Shown: in pieces, positions 38,889 through 52,470 of the stretch
How the letters are laid out: the number at the start of each line of letters is the position of its first letter
Position numbering within the stretch: the stretch's first letter is position 1
NCBI GenBank assembly: GCA_024138025.1
Contig: JAMXBD010002242.1
Span: forward strand, 62,001-126,000
Direction: 5' to 3'
DNA length: 64,000 nt
From: Combretum micranthum
Taxonomy: Eukaryota; Streptophyta; Magnoliopsida; Myrtales; Combretaceae
The notes under the pieces: generated by a model
What the model saw: only the letters and a program-made list of their open reading frames with translations
Told to the model about the DNA's origin: nothing
Databases searched by the model: none
Made by a program: the position numbers and the translations under genes

Positions 38889-40606
38889 TGTCACGCCCTA
38901 ATGGGTACCCTATACGCGACAGTCCGCCACACTCGATATTTAAACTTAAGTATGACATCCTTAGTCATCCTGTGAGTTTTGATACCGGGTGTAAGGCTTA
39001 TGTTCACCATGTAGGAGACCTTACTTTGAATCGAAATAGCTTAAGAAAACATACATAGTGATAAGAATATAAATTATAACAGTTTTAACTAGATTAATCT
39101 ATTATAAGGATTCAAGGGTATACTCCTGTCAAAATATTAAGAGTCCTTAGGCCCACAAAGTCTCTTACAATAGCACATGTATATAAGATTAAGGAGATTT
39201 AACTAGAAGTTTATGCCTAACATCTAGGTCTCGACTTCTTCAAAAAGCTCATTGAATTCCAAAAGCTGTACCTGAGGAAAGTGATCTCTTGGGGATAGCC
39301 ATAAAATAATTGTATTGAAATAGGAAAATATAGGGGTATAAGCTTACGAGTTTAGTGAGTTTCACTTCCAAATTAAATACTTCATCAAACAATAGGGCAA
39401 GCAAGTTATATTAATAATCATATGAAATGTACAAGCACGTGAGCATACAATACATAAAAATTTTCGAGAGTCCTATGTTGAATAGATTTACGCCTTTCAT
39501 TCGAGGTTAGGTGTTTTAAGCCCATACGACCATCGATTTTAATTTTTCTCATTTTATATAATGGTTGATTTAGGAGCCTACCTACTCACTAATTTTGTAG
39601 TTGATTCAAGTGCCTACTCCACTTCCATTTTAATTCAGGCCATTTCATGCCAACATTCGAGTTTTCAAGCCACTCGTTGTCTAGCTATTATGCCTTCTTC
39701 TCACAAAGGTATAATAACAAATGAAATGTAACTCAACATATGTTATGCATGGGCAATTTAATTATAAGATCATAGTATATTATTTAAGCGAATTGTAGGT
39801 GATCATAAATATTTCAGACACTTCAATTTTGTACTAAATCATGCAAATATTTATAACACTTCCCATTTCAATATTCTTATCATCAATTCAACCAAGTAGA
39901 ATTCACATGCACATTCCCATTTTATCTTGTCCTATTTCTAGTGTCACTATCATTACAAGCACAATCATAAGCATGTAATTTAAAGATAGTGAACTCACTT
40001 TGCAATGGCGCGGAAATCCACTTAATCGTAATAATCCTCAAGAAGGTCTAGTTCGTCTCCCAAGTCTCCTAACCAAAAGAAATAACTCCAATGAGTATTT
40101 GTATGAAGTTTGAATGAACTTATAAATTCTATTCTAACAAGTTCGTCAAAATTCATCTAAGAGGAAATTCCAACTTAAAGCGGTCATAACTTGATCATTT
40201 TAACTCAGAATTTTGCATATTATATACCGATTTCTATCTATTCGACAAGGGCTATCTATTTTTAAGGTTATTTTCATCAAACAAGGTCATTTGGTTCATG
40301 AACAGTAGGGCACCGAATGCTATACGAGATTCCCAACCCACAATCAATTTCTAATTTCAATCCAAGCATCATTCCAAAACTTTGATAGATAGTTAGTTAT
40401 CATTATATCTTGAAAGACTATTTTATATATATAAATAACTCAATATCTTGCATGGTTCATGAGGGTTGGTCAATCTATTTCTTCATGTACTTAGACAATG
40501 CTTTATGGGATATGTAAGACATTATTTTCCTAACTTTGTTTCTACCAAGTGCATTATATGTACATGCAATACCTACAAGTTATTATCATGAATGTCATGA
40601 GATGAG

Positions 40607-40650
<44 letters not shown>

Positions 40651-42783
40651 CCTCAATGATATGTGATATCAAGAATTTTTTTAGAAAACTTTTACTTTGC
40701 AAAACTTTTGAAATTATTAGACTTAAGAAAACTAGTTTTATTCCTTGCAAAATCACACTTACTTTTATCAAAACTCAACCTTAATGACCTATATGCCTAA
40801 CACCTTTTATTATTTTAATAAAATTCTTCATTTGATGTTAGCAAATAGATGTTTAAATAGGGATTTACCTAGTTATGAATTTTATAAAATTTTAAGGAAT
40901 GAAAACATTGTTTAATCTATACTTTGAAACCTTTCTTTGTTTTAGGATTATACTTTGATAAATTTCATTTATCCTTGTCAAAATTAGGTCTTTATTACAT
41001 GTAATCCCTAGGACTTCTCTTTTTTCATTAAAATTCTTATTTTGGCATTTGGAAATAGGTGTTTAAATAGATGTCATTTCTAAATCCGAATTTTGAAATT
41101 TATTTTTGAGATTGTTTCTTTTGTAAAACTCATTTAATCTTTCTAAAATAATTTCCTAATCGAACCTACTCCTTAAGGCTTCCATTTCTTGGATAAAATC
41201 TTGTTTTGGGGTTGAAAAATAGGTGTTCACATATCAAGCTTTCCTTATTACAAATTTGAAGTTTGTTGTTGGGATTGAAACATAATGCTAACATAACTTT
41301 TGTAAACTTTTCTTGCTTTGAAATTATCCCTTAGTAGATCTAAGTTTTACTCATCAAAACCACTTATTTATGATACATATTCCCTAAGCCTTTCATTTTT
41401 AATGTAAAATACTCCCTTTGAAGTTAAAAAAATAGTTTTTCTATATAAGGTTCTTTTAGATCCGAATTTTCAAAAATCATTTTTGTTGAAACTAAAATAG
41501 ATCTTAGACTTTCTAACATCTTCCCACTATTATTATGCTACTACAAATCCTTCATGTACATAAGACAAAAATCTAAGGCATTTATGTTCTCAAAACCACT
41601 AGATCTAATTTATTATGCTAGTCATAAATGTAAATGCAACATCAATATTAAGTGGATGTGATTAATGGATGAATACATGCACAAGATATCAATAATAACA
41701 ACATAAAACAATAATAAAGCAAAATGGTAACAAAATAATTTAGATAACAAGATCCATAACATTGTGATGGCAAGAATCTCATGTTCAAGTGTTTCCACAT
41801 CCCTAGCATAAAGCTCATAGGGATTTTTAGTGGAATCACACATGTAGGATCTTGCCATTACATGTTTTATTGTGGTAAGGTGTAGATCTATTACTTATTA
41901 GGTGTGTGAAGCTAGAAAAACTTGAAGAAAAAAAAGGTTGTGAGAGTGTGTGTGTGTGGAGTGTCACGACGTGGAGTGTCACGACATGGACGGGAAGAGA
42001 GGGAGAGAAAAAAAAATTGCAAGGGTTCGTGGTAGAGAGAAAAGAGAGAAAATGAAAAGTGAAAGGTATAAAGGAGTATTTATAGAAAAGTGGATTAGGG
42101 TTTATGTAGAATAAAAGAAAAAAAACCAAACAAATTGAGAGAGGGCATGGGGAGGGGGGCACCGGTTCCACAAGAGAGAGGGAGAGATGTGTGTTATTTT
42201 TTGTGTAATAAAATTCAAAATTCAAAATTAACTTAAGTAATAAAAGTATTGAAAAAGTAAATGTAAGGAAAATGATGTAATATTGTAAGAATATGTTGTA
42301 AGAATGTAAGGATAGGGAATGGGTGGTTATACTTGTGAATAGTGTGATTAGAAATAAAAAAGTAGATTAGATAATTAAATTACTAGTAGTAATGAAAATA
42401 CGATAAACATGTTATAATTGTAACTTTCACAAACCGGAAAATTATATAACTAATATATTTAAAAATCTTATGAAATTATGAATCTAACAGTACTAATAAC
42501 GTATTTTTAGTATCTCGAGCTTCCAGGCACGCTTTTCAAAGTCTGTATCTAATTGGGTTCGAAATAGGTCGGAAATTCACTAATTTGATATTTTTAAGTA
42601 TTCTAATATTATTATGAACCAATCTATACTCTTTACTCATATTTCGACTTCTCGGTTTAAGAGTACGGGGTTGCCAGATCTAAACTGCTAGGGTTTCCTA
42701 AGGATTTATTGACTTAGGGTTTTCGGTTGACTTTCTGGTTTAGGGTTTGAACTCGAAATTACCCTAAAAATTAGGGGTTTACA
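38889..42783 (+). repeat. Complete solo LTR, 3895 bp, probably Ty3/gypsy type
   Basis: Starts TGTCACGCCC and ends AATTAGGGGTTTACA, consistent with TG...CA termini. It is flanked by ATGAT (38884-38888) and ACGAT (42784-42788), a 5-bp duplication with one change. Removing it restores the copia frame around it, so both ends are confirmed independently. No internal retrotransposon region is present, so it is a solo LTR. A diverged inverted copy covers 1-2849. The gypsy assignment is inferred from the length and TGTCACGCCC start only. Confidence 0.88.
40607..40650. repeat. Compound (CT)n(AT)n microsatellite inside the solo LTR
   Basis: (CT)n at 40607-40624 is followed directly by (AT)n to 40650. 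Confidence 0.9.
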
Positions 42784-43552
42784 ACGATGGGTGCTCGAAC
42801 AATTGAATTTCCCATGGAGCAAAATTGTTCTCTAGCTATTGCTATTGGGAAGGATTTTCATGATCCCGATCAATATCGTCATCTAGTGGGCAAACTCATC
42901 TATCTTACTATCACTCACCTAGAACTTCGTTACGTTATTCATATTCTATCTCAATTTATGTAGGCTCCTAAACAAGCTCATTTTGATGCACTCATGCATG
43001 TGGTGCGCTACTTGAAAGCTCATCTTAGTCAATGTGTTGTGTTACATGCTAGCAATGACATGCAATTGTATGCTTATTGTGACTCAAATTGGGCTAGTTG
43101 TCCGCTTACTAGACACTCTCTTTTTGTTTACTTCATTATGCTTAGTCAATCTCTTATATCTTGAAAGACAAAAAGGTAGGTGACAATTTCTCGTTCTTCC
43201 ACTAAAGCCAAATATCGAGTCATGGCTAACACTACATGTGAATTAGTCTGGTTGAAATATTTTTTAGCTTCCTTAGGTGTTTTCCATATATGTCCTATGT
43301 AGCTTTTCTATGATAGTTAGGTTGCTCTCTATATTGTTGCTAATCCTTTCTTTCATGAGTGAACCAAACATATTGAGCTTGATTGTCATTATGCACGCGA
43401 GAAGGTTCTTCATCACACCATTGCCACAACTTACATTCGTTCTCATCAGCAACCTGTTGACCTCTTTACCAAGGCACTTGGGAAGCAGCAACTCCATTGT
43501 CTTCTGCGTAAGTTGGGCATTCGTGATCTACATGCTTCAACTTGAGGGGGAG

Positions 43553-43883
43553 TATTAGCGTATCTATCTATATTTAGTAATTGTGTATATTTTTGGTAGA
43601 TGTATTTATTTTCCTTTGACTATGTATTTATTTTATATTAGTGTATATTTGGTAGTTGTATATTCTTAGACCAAATTGTCTAGGATTAAGCAAAGTATTT
43701 TTCTTCTATATAAGGAGTGGTAAGATATATGGAAAATAACAACAGTTTTTTCTTTTCATTGTCATCTTTCTCTTTTTAATTACGATTGATTGTTTTGTTT
43801 CTTGTATATAATTTCATAGTAAATTTGCTTGATATAGATTAATATATTATTCTTATTCATCGTAAAAACTAATTATACCAACA
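43553..43883 (+). repeat. 3' LTR of the truncated copia element
   Basis: Follows the purine tract GAGGGGGAG. It starts TATTAGCG, where TG would be expected, and ends near TATACCAACA. A promoter-like CTATATAAGG lies at about 43707-43716, as usual within copia LTRs. No matching 5' LTR is in the window, so the right end is less certain. Confidence 0.65.
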
Positions 43884-45945
43884 TCGTATAAACATTAGGC
43901 TTTCATGTACTATGAGTCTTACATGATTTTATTATTAAAATTGTGACAACACATCTTTAAGGTAATTATTTGATAACTCAATGGATTAACATAATATCTA
44001 TGATTCTATTCAACATTTGAATATGGAAACTTGTTGAGGAAAAAAAATCATCTCAAGTTTTCCATAGGGTCTCGGCATTTTAGAGGAGTTGGTGAAAATT
44101 GCCTCGATTTCAAATAAAACCCATCTAATTCGTCGTACATGTGTCTAGACCAAAGAGGAAAAAAGGATAAATTATCAAGTGAATTCCAACTACTAAGCAG
44201 TAAATTTGTTTTTGCCAGCTTAGGGAAGAAATAAATCATGTGATCATCATCCTTCCCTACATTTATCTAGAATCAGCTCGGCTAGAAAAGCACATAGGGC
44301 AATATCGTTGCTTCCTCCCAAGTTTTATTGTCCAACATATTATCCTTAATGCACATATATATAATTTAAAGAAGAGAAAAGAATTTCTTACGCTCGTTCC
44401 ATGGGAACTATACGCACTATAGGACACTTGTAAATCCAAAACTTCAACCCTTGCAATTTCATCTCATATTCCATCTTATCATCTAGATAGATGCTTCATC
44501 ACCAATTTATTAATAAAAATTCTCCTAAAAGCATTGATGTGTCTCGGCCAGAATTTAGATATTGCGGGTTTATTTACCTTCTACTCATTTGATAATAATT
44601 TATCACTTTAATTGCCACTCCATCACTTAGAGACTCTTTTCAAGCAGAGGAAATTTAGAACAACTCTACCTTTTCTACTTCAATTATTATATTATTATTA
44701 TTATTATTATTAAAGCGATCATCAACTACTCGCATTAATTTCTTATCCACATTTTTTTTTATCTTCATTTTGTAAATGTCTACTTATAAGGATGTTGGTA
44801 TTGTTAAGGTACTCAATAGTAAATGGAGTAAAGAATGAATTGTCCTTGAAATGTGCGTGTCTTCCTGGGTGCCTCCGTGCTCGTTTAACGTTTGGTTGAA
44901 TGTGGAGACAAGAAGCCTAACGTAAATAAAGTGAAGTTATGGGGACCGGCAATGTTCCAATGGCAAATGAAGAAAAATATTAAAATTAAAGAAATATTGA
45001 TGCCACCCGTAATTGGGAGAATGTGGCATGACTAATTGTTTGAATATGTGTAATTGCATAATGTGGCTGGATCGGAAGGGGAATGGGACAAATGGAAATA
45101 TTGCAAAGCAAATGATGGTGGACTTCACGATTTGTGCTGTAAGTGTGTGTGCTAGGGGTCTGTTGCGCGTGAGTTCTGGCTAGTGGAGGAGGATGATTGT
45201 TTTACTTGTTTAACAAGGATTATACAAGATTTTGGTGACGTTTGATTGGATATCTAAGTCCACTATTCCCCTAAAATTAAGAGTATCCATTAATTTTAGA
45301 TCTTCATGGATAATTTTACTTGTTTGGGAAGTTTTAATAGGTATAGCTAGCTGATTTTCAACCAAATGGAAGGAAAATTTGGTTCAAATTGAATGATTCT
45401 AGTTACATGAATATTAACATGTATCTAGTTGTTTAATTAGAGTCACATTGGCACCAATTTAGTATATCTCAAAACTAGTTGAGATTGATTTATTTTTCCA
45501 ACTTGAATTTACAAATTGATATTAAAATAAATAAATTTTTTATTGGTATGAGGTCATCTCTCAAATAAAGTTTGTATGTGATAACTTTTTTGTCTAGTGC
45601 AATGAAGGTTTTTCCAACATATCATATAAATTTTTGTTAGTTGTGTAACTATAAAATAATTTATCATTTATTTCATAGAATCGAATCATTATTTTTTTTT
45701 ATTTCATCTAGGAATCAAAATTTAGATTTCACCTCTATGAGGTTTTGGGGTTCTCAATTAGGTTTTGGTATTGATGGCTAAGTTTTTAGCTACACCGATT
45801 CAAGTTCAATTGCAAAAGTTGATATTACAATCAAGTTGACTCACATTGCTATTTTCAATGATTGACGGATATTTTATGAAGTATTTCTAACTATTCAATA
45901 GTGTATACAGACATATTATGCTTAGTTTTTACATCATTTAGAGTA
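43884..45945. other. Intergenic DNA, nothing recognised
   Basis: AT-rich. A (TTA)n microsatellite lies at 44683-44712. Open frames of 60-63 codons occur at 44048-44239 (minus), 44240-44422 (plus) and 44937-45128 (minus), but none shows recognisable domains. Confidence 0.4.
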
Positions 45946-45950
45946 TTGCT

Positions 45951-46444
45951 TGTTAGATCCAGATTAACCTTTTATAAAAACCATCACATATAAACCTTAG
46001 ATCGTTCATGTTTGTTCATTAAGAATTAAACAAAATAAGCATAAGCATACTTGAATCCATAGCAATCAATGACTTTAGAGTCATGTGGTTGGTCTTCTAG
46101 ATCAACACGTTTTCCTTGAGAGATCTCTTTAGTTTTCTCTCAGCACTCTCTGATGATGGGATTCAAAAGAGATCAGAAAAATATTATACATGTGACTTGG
46201 GGACCATAACTACTATTTATAGAGATAACTCCATGTTATCTTTTGGTATTTCTTTTTTAGCCCATCATAAAAATAGAAATTATTTATAAGACTCTACACA
46301 TAAAATGGTCATATCTTATTAGATACATTAAAGCCCAAATGCACAATCTTATTGACCACTTTTAATTGAGCTTAACTTAATGTGATAGCTCATAACACAT
46401 AATTATTTCACATATAAGGCTTACGTTGGATTAAGGATCCAACA
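45951..46444 (-). repeat. Copia 2 3' LTR
   Basis: 494 bp, homologous to 52004-52465 along its length. It is longer than its partner mainly because the partner lacks about 30 bases after the GATCAGAAAAATAT-like stretch near 46172-46200. Confidence 0.9.
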
Positions 46445-46959
46445 ATCTTACACTAGGACTATATGTGTAACCTTATAATTATGTTTTGCTAAAAGACAAC
46501 CATATGAGCCAAATTTGCCGTCATGACCAAAATGTATCTATAACCAATCCATTCCATCAACCATATCAACATAGGATCAAAGCTGTATTCATTATATTTA
46601 TCGTAACTCAATCCATTAATGGTCACAATGTCGACACAACTGAAGGACATGGATCATGATATGGATGTGTAGCAAGGAAATTCCATGCATTTTGATCTTA
46701 ACATGTCTATTTTGTATTGGTCCATCATAAACCTTGGTGAGATTAAACCATAAATCAAAATCAGAGTGTAAGCAAACAAAAGTACTTTATTTATGCAGAA
46801 AAAATCCTTAAAACATAATAAACTGAAAACAACTAATTAAAGTTTTTCTATGACATAAAAGCATTTAAAACAACAAACTCCCACTATAAATGAACATCAC
46901 TTAAGGACATGACACCCATATGAGCAGTGTGCTCATGAAACATCTTGGGTTGCACTCCT

Positions 46960-49900
46960 TTAGTAAGTATATCCGTAATCATAGAGTTTATTCCTATATG
47001 CTCTATAGACAAATGTTACTTTGAACTTTTTTTTTACAACTTGGAACTTGATGTCTATATGCTTTGACTTCGTCAAGTTCCTATTGTTGTTAGAATATAG
47101 AACTACTGATTTATTATCATAAAATAATTTAAGTGGTCTATTGACAGTATCCACAATGTGCAACCCTGTGAAAAACTTCCGCAACCATATTCCATGATTA
47201 GATGCCTCATAACATGCTACAAATTCTAATTCCATAGTAGAAGAGGCAACAAAAGATTGTTTTGCACTCTTCCAGGAGATAGCTTCGCCGGCTAACAAGT
47301 AATTGTAGCCTGATGTAGATTTCATACTCTCTTGGCATCTAGCAAAATCAAATCAGTATACCCAATGATCTCGATCTGATCTGACTTCCGATAATGAGCA
47401 TGTAATTTTTGTTCTTTTTAAATATCACAAGACCCATTTAGCTGTTTCCAATGGTCTACCTAGATTACTTAAGTATCTGCTTAACATTCTTGTAATGCAC
47501 GCAATATCTGGACGCGTACAAACCTAAGTATACATTAGACTCCCTACTACTGATGCATAAGGAATCTTTTGCATTTCTTTTTCCTTAAGATCATTCTTAG
47601 GGCACTGACTGAGACTAAATTTGTCTCCCTTAGCCACTGGGGATCACTTGGTCTGCAATCGTGCATGCCATATCTTTTGAGTACCTTATTGATATAACTC
47701 TTTTGTGATAATCTAAGAGTACCTTGAAAGCAATCTCGATGTATTTGTATTCCTAACACAAAAGAAGCATCACCAAGATCTTTCATCTCAAAATTCTTAG
47801 TTAGAAATCTCTTGGTTTCATGCGATAAGCCTATATCGTTGCTGGCGAGCAAAATATTATCAATGCATAAAACCATGAAAATGTGCTTGCTCCCACAGAA
47901 CTTATGATATACAATCATTGACCAAATTCATCTCAAAACCAAACAAGATAACCACTTGATGAATTTGAAATACGATTATCGATATGCTTGCTTAAGTCCA
48001 TAGATGGATTTCTTAAGTTTACAAACCATATTCTTTGGATCTCTTGACACAAATTTTTCTGGTTGTACCATATAGATCGTCTCATCAATTTCACCATTGA
48101 GAAAGGAGGTCTTCACATTAGATGGATGTAACTCAAGATTGAAATGTGCTACTAATGCATTATAATCCTAAAAGAGTCTTTCAAGAAATCGGTGAGAAAG
48201 TCTCATTATAGTCATGCCTTCTTCTGGTAAAGCCCTTTGCAACAAGACAAGCCTTGTACTTCTCCACATTACCTTTCAAATCCCTCTTGGTCTTAAATAT
48301 CCATTTGCAACCAATGGGCTTCGTACCTTTTGGCAATGTGACAAGATCCCAAACGTCATTGTCTTCAAAGACTTTATCTCTTCATTCATGGCATTAATCC
48401 ACTTCTAAGAGTTAGAACTCTCAATGGCTTGACGGAAGTTGATCGGATCTTTTTCCATCAGTTCAATGTCAACCTCATGTTCTTGAAGAAATACGATGTA
48501 ATCATCTGCCGCCGCACTTCTTCTTGGTTTAATGGATCTCCTAAATGGCATGGGTTCTTGAGGTGGTAGAGTTTGTTCTTCTGAAATAGTCTCTTGAACG
48601 GGATCTCTACCATTGTCTAAGTCTATTGTGTTTTGAACAAGATCAAGAATAGAATATTGACCAAATTCAATAGCACTTATGGGAATATCATCGTATTCCT
48701 CTTCAAAGACAATGTTTCTAACCATATCTACCCCCGTAAACTCAACATCATCAAAGAACCAAGCATTTCCTGACTCAAATATCGACTTAGTTGTGGGATC
48801 ATAAAACTTCTGAACCCTTGATCTTTCAGAGTACCTAACAAAATAGCAACTCACCGTTCTTGAGTCCAGTTTCTTTTCATTAGGCCTATAAAGCTGTGCC
48901 TTAGCTAGACATCCTCACACATGTAAAAACTTTAAACTAGGCTTTTTACCCATCCAAAGCTTATATGGGGTTCTGTTAGTTGCTTTAGTTGAAACCCTAT
49001 TAAGGATATATGCTGCAGTCTTAAGTACTTCTCTCCAATGTGATTCTGGTAAGGTGGAGTGACAAATCATACTTCTCACCCTGTTTTTATGTGTCCTGTT
49101 TCATCTTTTAGCAACACCATTCATAGTGGGTGAACTCGATATGGTGAACTATGGGACGATACCGCATTCCTCTAGGAAGTTAGCAAGAGGTCTTGGACAT
49201 TGTTCACCTGAACCATCATATCTGCCATAGTATACACCACTACGATTATCTGATGCTTTTAATCCTTTTGTTGAGTTAGTTCTCAAGACTATGACTTTTC
49301 ATGAATGAGATGTAGATAACCATACCGCGAGAAATCGTCTATGAATGTTATAAAATATTGTTGACCATTCCAAGCAACTGTAGAGAATGGTCCATAAATA
49401 TCCGTATGTATAAGTTCTAAGATGTCTAAAGTCCTATTGGCTTCAAATCTCCTTTTATTAGTTTGTTTCGCCTTTATACAGTTAATACAATCATCAAAAT
49501 CTGTAAAATCTAAGGGGTTCAGAATTTCATCTGACACAAGTCTCTCCATTCTCCATCTGGAAATATGACCTAATCTCTTGTGCCATTATATAGCTGAATT
49601 CTCATTAGTTAATTTTTACATGATATTAATCAAATAAAGATTATCATGAATAGATAAAGGACCGGATCCAGCTAGTTTTGAATCATGGAACAAACTAAAT
49701 TTCTTATTTCCAAATGAATAAAAGTAACCAAATTTGTCCAAGCCAGAAACAGAAATCAAATTCCATCTAAATGATGATACAATAAAAGTTTCATTAAGAT
49801 CTAAATAAAATCTAGTCTTTAATAATAATCTAAATTTTCCAATTGTTTCAACTTCAACTGTCTTTCCATCGCCCACATAGATATATCTTTCACCACCACT

Positions 49901-50760
49901 TAGTTTTCAGCAATGGAGGCAACCCTGCATATACATACTGATGTGAGTTGTTTCACCATAATCTATCCACCAAGTGTCTACAGGTACCAAAGTTAAATTA
50001 ACCTTAGAACAAACCAAAATAACAAGCACACCTTTCTTTGCACGCTAAGCATGATAATTGGTGCATTGCATCTTGTAATGCCCTACAACTCCACAGAAGT
50101 GACAACCATTACCATCTGGTGTATTCGACTTCTTTGGCTGTTGCTTTTAAAGGTATTGTATTTGTAGCTTCTTTATCCTTTTTCCTTTTGTTATCCTTAT
50201 TCCTATTCTTAGGGGTTGAGGCTAGGTGAGCACTTTATATCTTATCTTGCTTTAGCCTTTCCTCTTCTTGAACACAATATGAGATGAGCTCATTCAAAGA
50301 CTAGGTCTCTTTCTGACAATTATAGCTCACCTTAAACTGGCTAAACTGTGCTAGAAGAGATATCAAAACCAAATGTACCAGCAAGTTCTCTGTGAGGTTT
50401 AGTTTAAGTGGTCTTAATTTGAAAGCAAGATAAGACATCTCCATGATGTACTCCCTAATACTATCCTTACCCTTATACTTCATTGAGATCAGGTTTGTCA
50501 AGATTGTACTTATTTCTTCATTTTCATTCTTGGCAAACATTTTTTCAATTCCATCAAGGAACTCCTTAACCTTGGTTATCTTTTCAAATATTATGCCTCT
50601 GAGTGCTTCTATCTCCCTCTTGTCATCAGAGGTACTCTTATTAGTAAGAGGTGAAAGAGAATCAATCCTTAACGCAAGATCAAGATCCATGACTCCAAGT
50701 AATATCAAGAGACTCTGAAGTTAGTGCCATTAAGCATAGGAATGGAATTGATGTTGGCAG
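46960..50760 (-). pseudogene. Copia 2 gag-pol, broken
   Basis: Minus strand: gag at about 50760-50301 (MSYLAFKLRPLKLNLTENLL, then SYNCQ, typical gag end). A protease-to-integrase region follows at about 50110-49616 (RWNLISVSGLDKFGY). Integrase is at 49549-48900 (CINCIKAKQTNKRRFE, HTDIYGPFS, FITFIDDFSRYGYLHLIHE). The linker is 48854-48405. Reverse transcriptase spans about 48400-47400, with CIDNILL at the position of the usual YVDDILL. RNase H is at 47325-46960 ([31 protein letters not shown]). Each piece lies in its own frame with stops between, so the element cannot encode an intact polyprotein. Confidence 0.88.
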
Positions 50761-52003
50761 TAATGTTAGCAGGATTATTCATAGCTGAATGAGAACAACA
50801 AACAAATAAACAAACTCACATAAGTCTCAAAACAATAACAATAATAAATTTAAATAAAGGTAAACCCCATTTCAATATACTAGCATCCTATTAATATTTC
50901 ATCTATGGATAAAATATTAACTATTAAGTGGTATCTTAGTGCAATAATCAAACACTGACAATAAGAACATATCAAACAATAAACCTTCCTTTGGGCTAGT
51001 TTCTTATTCACATGTAAAACCAAATAATTGTCACGCGTTTATTACTACAGGTGCACTTTCAATTTTATTAAACATTAATCTTCATTTGGGTTGGTCAAAT
51101 ATTCATATAAGTCGCAAGCACACAACCTTTTATATTTAAAAAAAAATTAATTTCCACAAGAGGGACCACTTTGGCGGTATGTTGTTTTAATTAATTCATC
51201 TCAAAATATATATAGGCATACTAATATTTAAATTTAAAATTATTTCAAACTTAGGTCAAAATCACGATTAATCAACTTTAATTTTGGTTAAAATTTATTG
51301 AGTCTAAGAAACCATATCTAAATATGATCTAAAAGAATTGCCGTTCTTTTAATATTCAATGGCCATTGACATCAAATTCCAAAACAGGTTTTAATATTAA
51401 ATTAAGATTCACATATAATATTAAATAGCCATTATATTTCATTCAATTCATCAAAGCATAACCGTAAGGATTTAAATTAAATGTAATGGAATTCCTAAAG
51501 ACTTGAACGTCATTTCACCCTGACAGTAATTTCATAGCAGACATATGCAATAAGGATTTAAATTAATGGAGATGAAATTCAAAAAGACATGAACGCGATT
51601 TCACATGTGACCCTCTGAATTCCTTGAAACCTAACCCTTAAAGAACCTCAATTAAATATTTTTCATATATAAATATATATATATATCATATTCATGTATA
51701 TTTTACCGATTACGAAAATGAAAAAGGAATCTTTATTTTGATCACAGGGTAACATGAAAAATCGCTTTTCAACTTCCTTGTTTCGTAAATATATATATAT
51801 ATATATATATAGCAAAAGATCTTGATTCACTGGTAGAATTTGATGTGATTTTAATTTTTCACTTTATCTCCTTAAAGCCTTAAACCTTAAAAAAACCAAA
51901 AAAAAAAAAAAAAGGGAAAGCAACACCCTCTCTCCTATATATATATATATAGAAATTACAAAAGAAATTCCTAATGATCAAACATGTATGTTTTGATACT
52001 ACT

Positions 52004-52465
52004 TGTTAGATCCAGATTAACCTCTTGTGAGAACCATCATATATAAAACCTAGATCGTTCATGTTTGTTCATTAAGAATTAAACAAAATAAGCGGAAGCG
52101 TACTGGAATCTATAGCAATCAATGACTGTAGAGCCGTGTGGTTGGCCTTCTAGATCAATACGTTTTCCTTGAGAGATCCCTTTAGATTTCTCTCTACACA
52201 CTCTAATGATGGGATTCATAAGAGACCAAAAAAATATGGTATTTATATAGATAACTCCATATTATGTTTTGGTATTTCTATTTTAGTCCATCATAAAAAT
52301 AGAAATTACCCATAAGGTTTTACACATGAAAGGGCCATCCCTTATTAGGTACATTAATCTCCAAATACACAAATCTTACTGATCACTTTTAATTGAGCTT
52401 AAGTTAATATGACAGCCCGTAACACATAATTATTTCATGGCTAACGTTGGATTAAGGATCCAACA
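52004..52465 (-). repeat. Copia 2 5' LTR
   Basis: 462 bp with ends TGTTAGATCC and GGATCCAACA; the duplication TTGCT follows. A clear match to 45951-46444 with a block of about 30 bases missing near 52230-52245. Confidence 0.9.
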
Positions 52466-52470
52466 TTGCT

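Larger units (their letters stand above)
38825..43552 (+). pseudogene. Copia pol fragment (RT C-terminus, RNase H), split by a solo LTR
   Basis: The left piece is 38825-38888 and the right piece 42784-43552. Read across the LTR the frame is continuous: NQRKYALYILFECGMM, then GARTIEFPMEQN, a conserved copia reverse-transcriptase to RNase H linker. Downstream are YAYCDSNWASCP (RNase H start), TKAKYRVMANTTCELVWLKY and the C-terminal VDLFTKALG. Several stops interrupt it. It ends with the purine tract GAGGGGGAG at 43544-43552 and the LTR. The 5' two-thirds of the element are absent. Confidence 0.85.
45951..52465 (-). mobile_element. Ty1/copia LTR retrotransposon 2, structurally complete, coding decayed
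   Basis: A 6515-bp element with a perfect 5-bp duplication TTGCT (45946-45950 and 52466-52470). LTRs start TGTTAGATCC and end GGATCCAACA, a ten-base imperfect terminal inversion. The internal order on the minus strand is gag, protease, integrase, reverse transcriptase, RNase H. The primer site just inside 52004 is a degraded initiator-tRNA type (TAGTATCAAAAC). The tract before the 3' LTR is also degraded (TAGTGTAAGAT). Frames are broken throughout. (TA)n runs lie near 51785-51811 and 51931-51951. Confidence 0.93.

Noticed and set aside
41836..42225. 129-codon minus-strand frame
   Set aside because: It lies within the solo LTR, is built on GAGA and GTGT runs, and is antisense to the LTR orientation.
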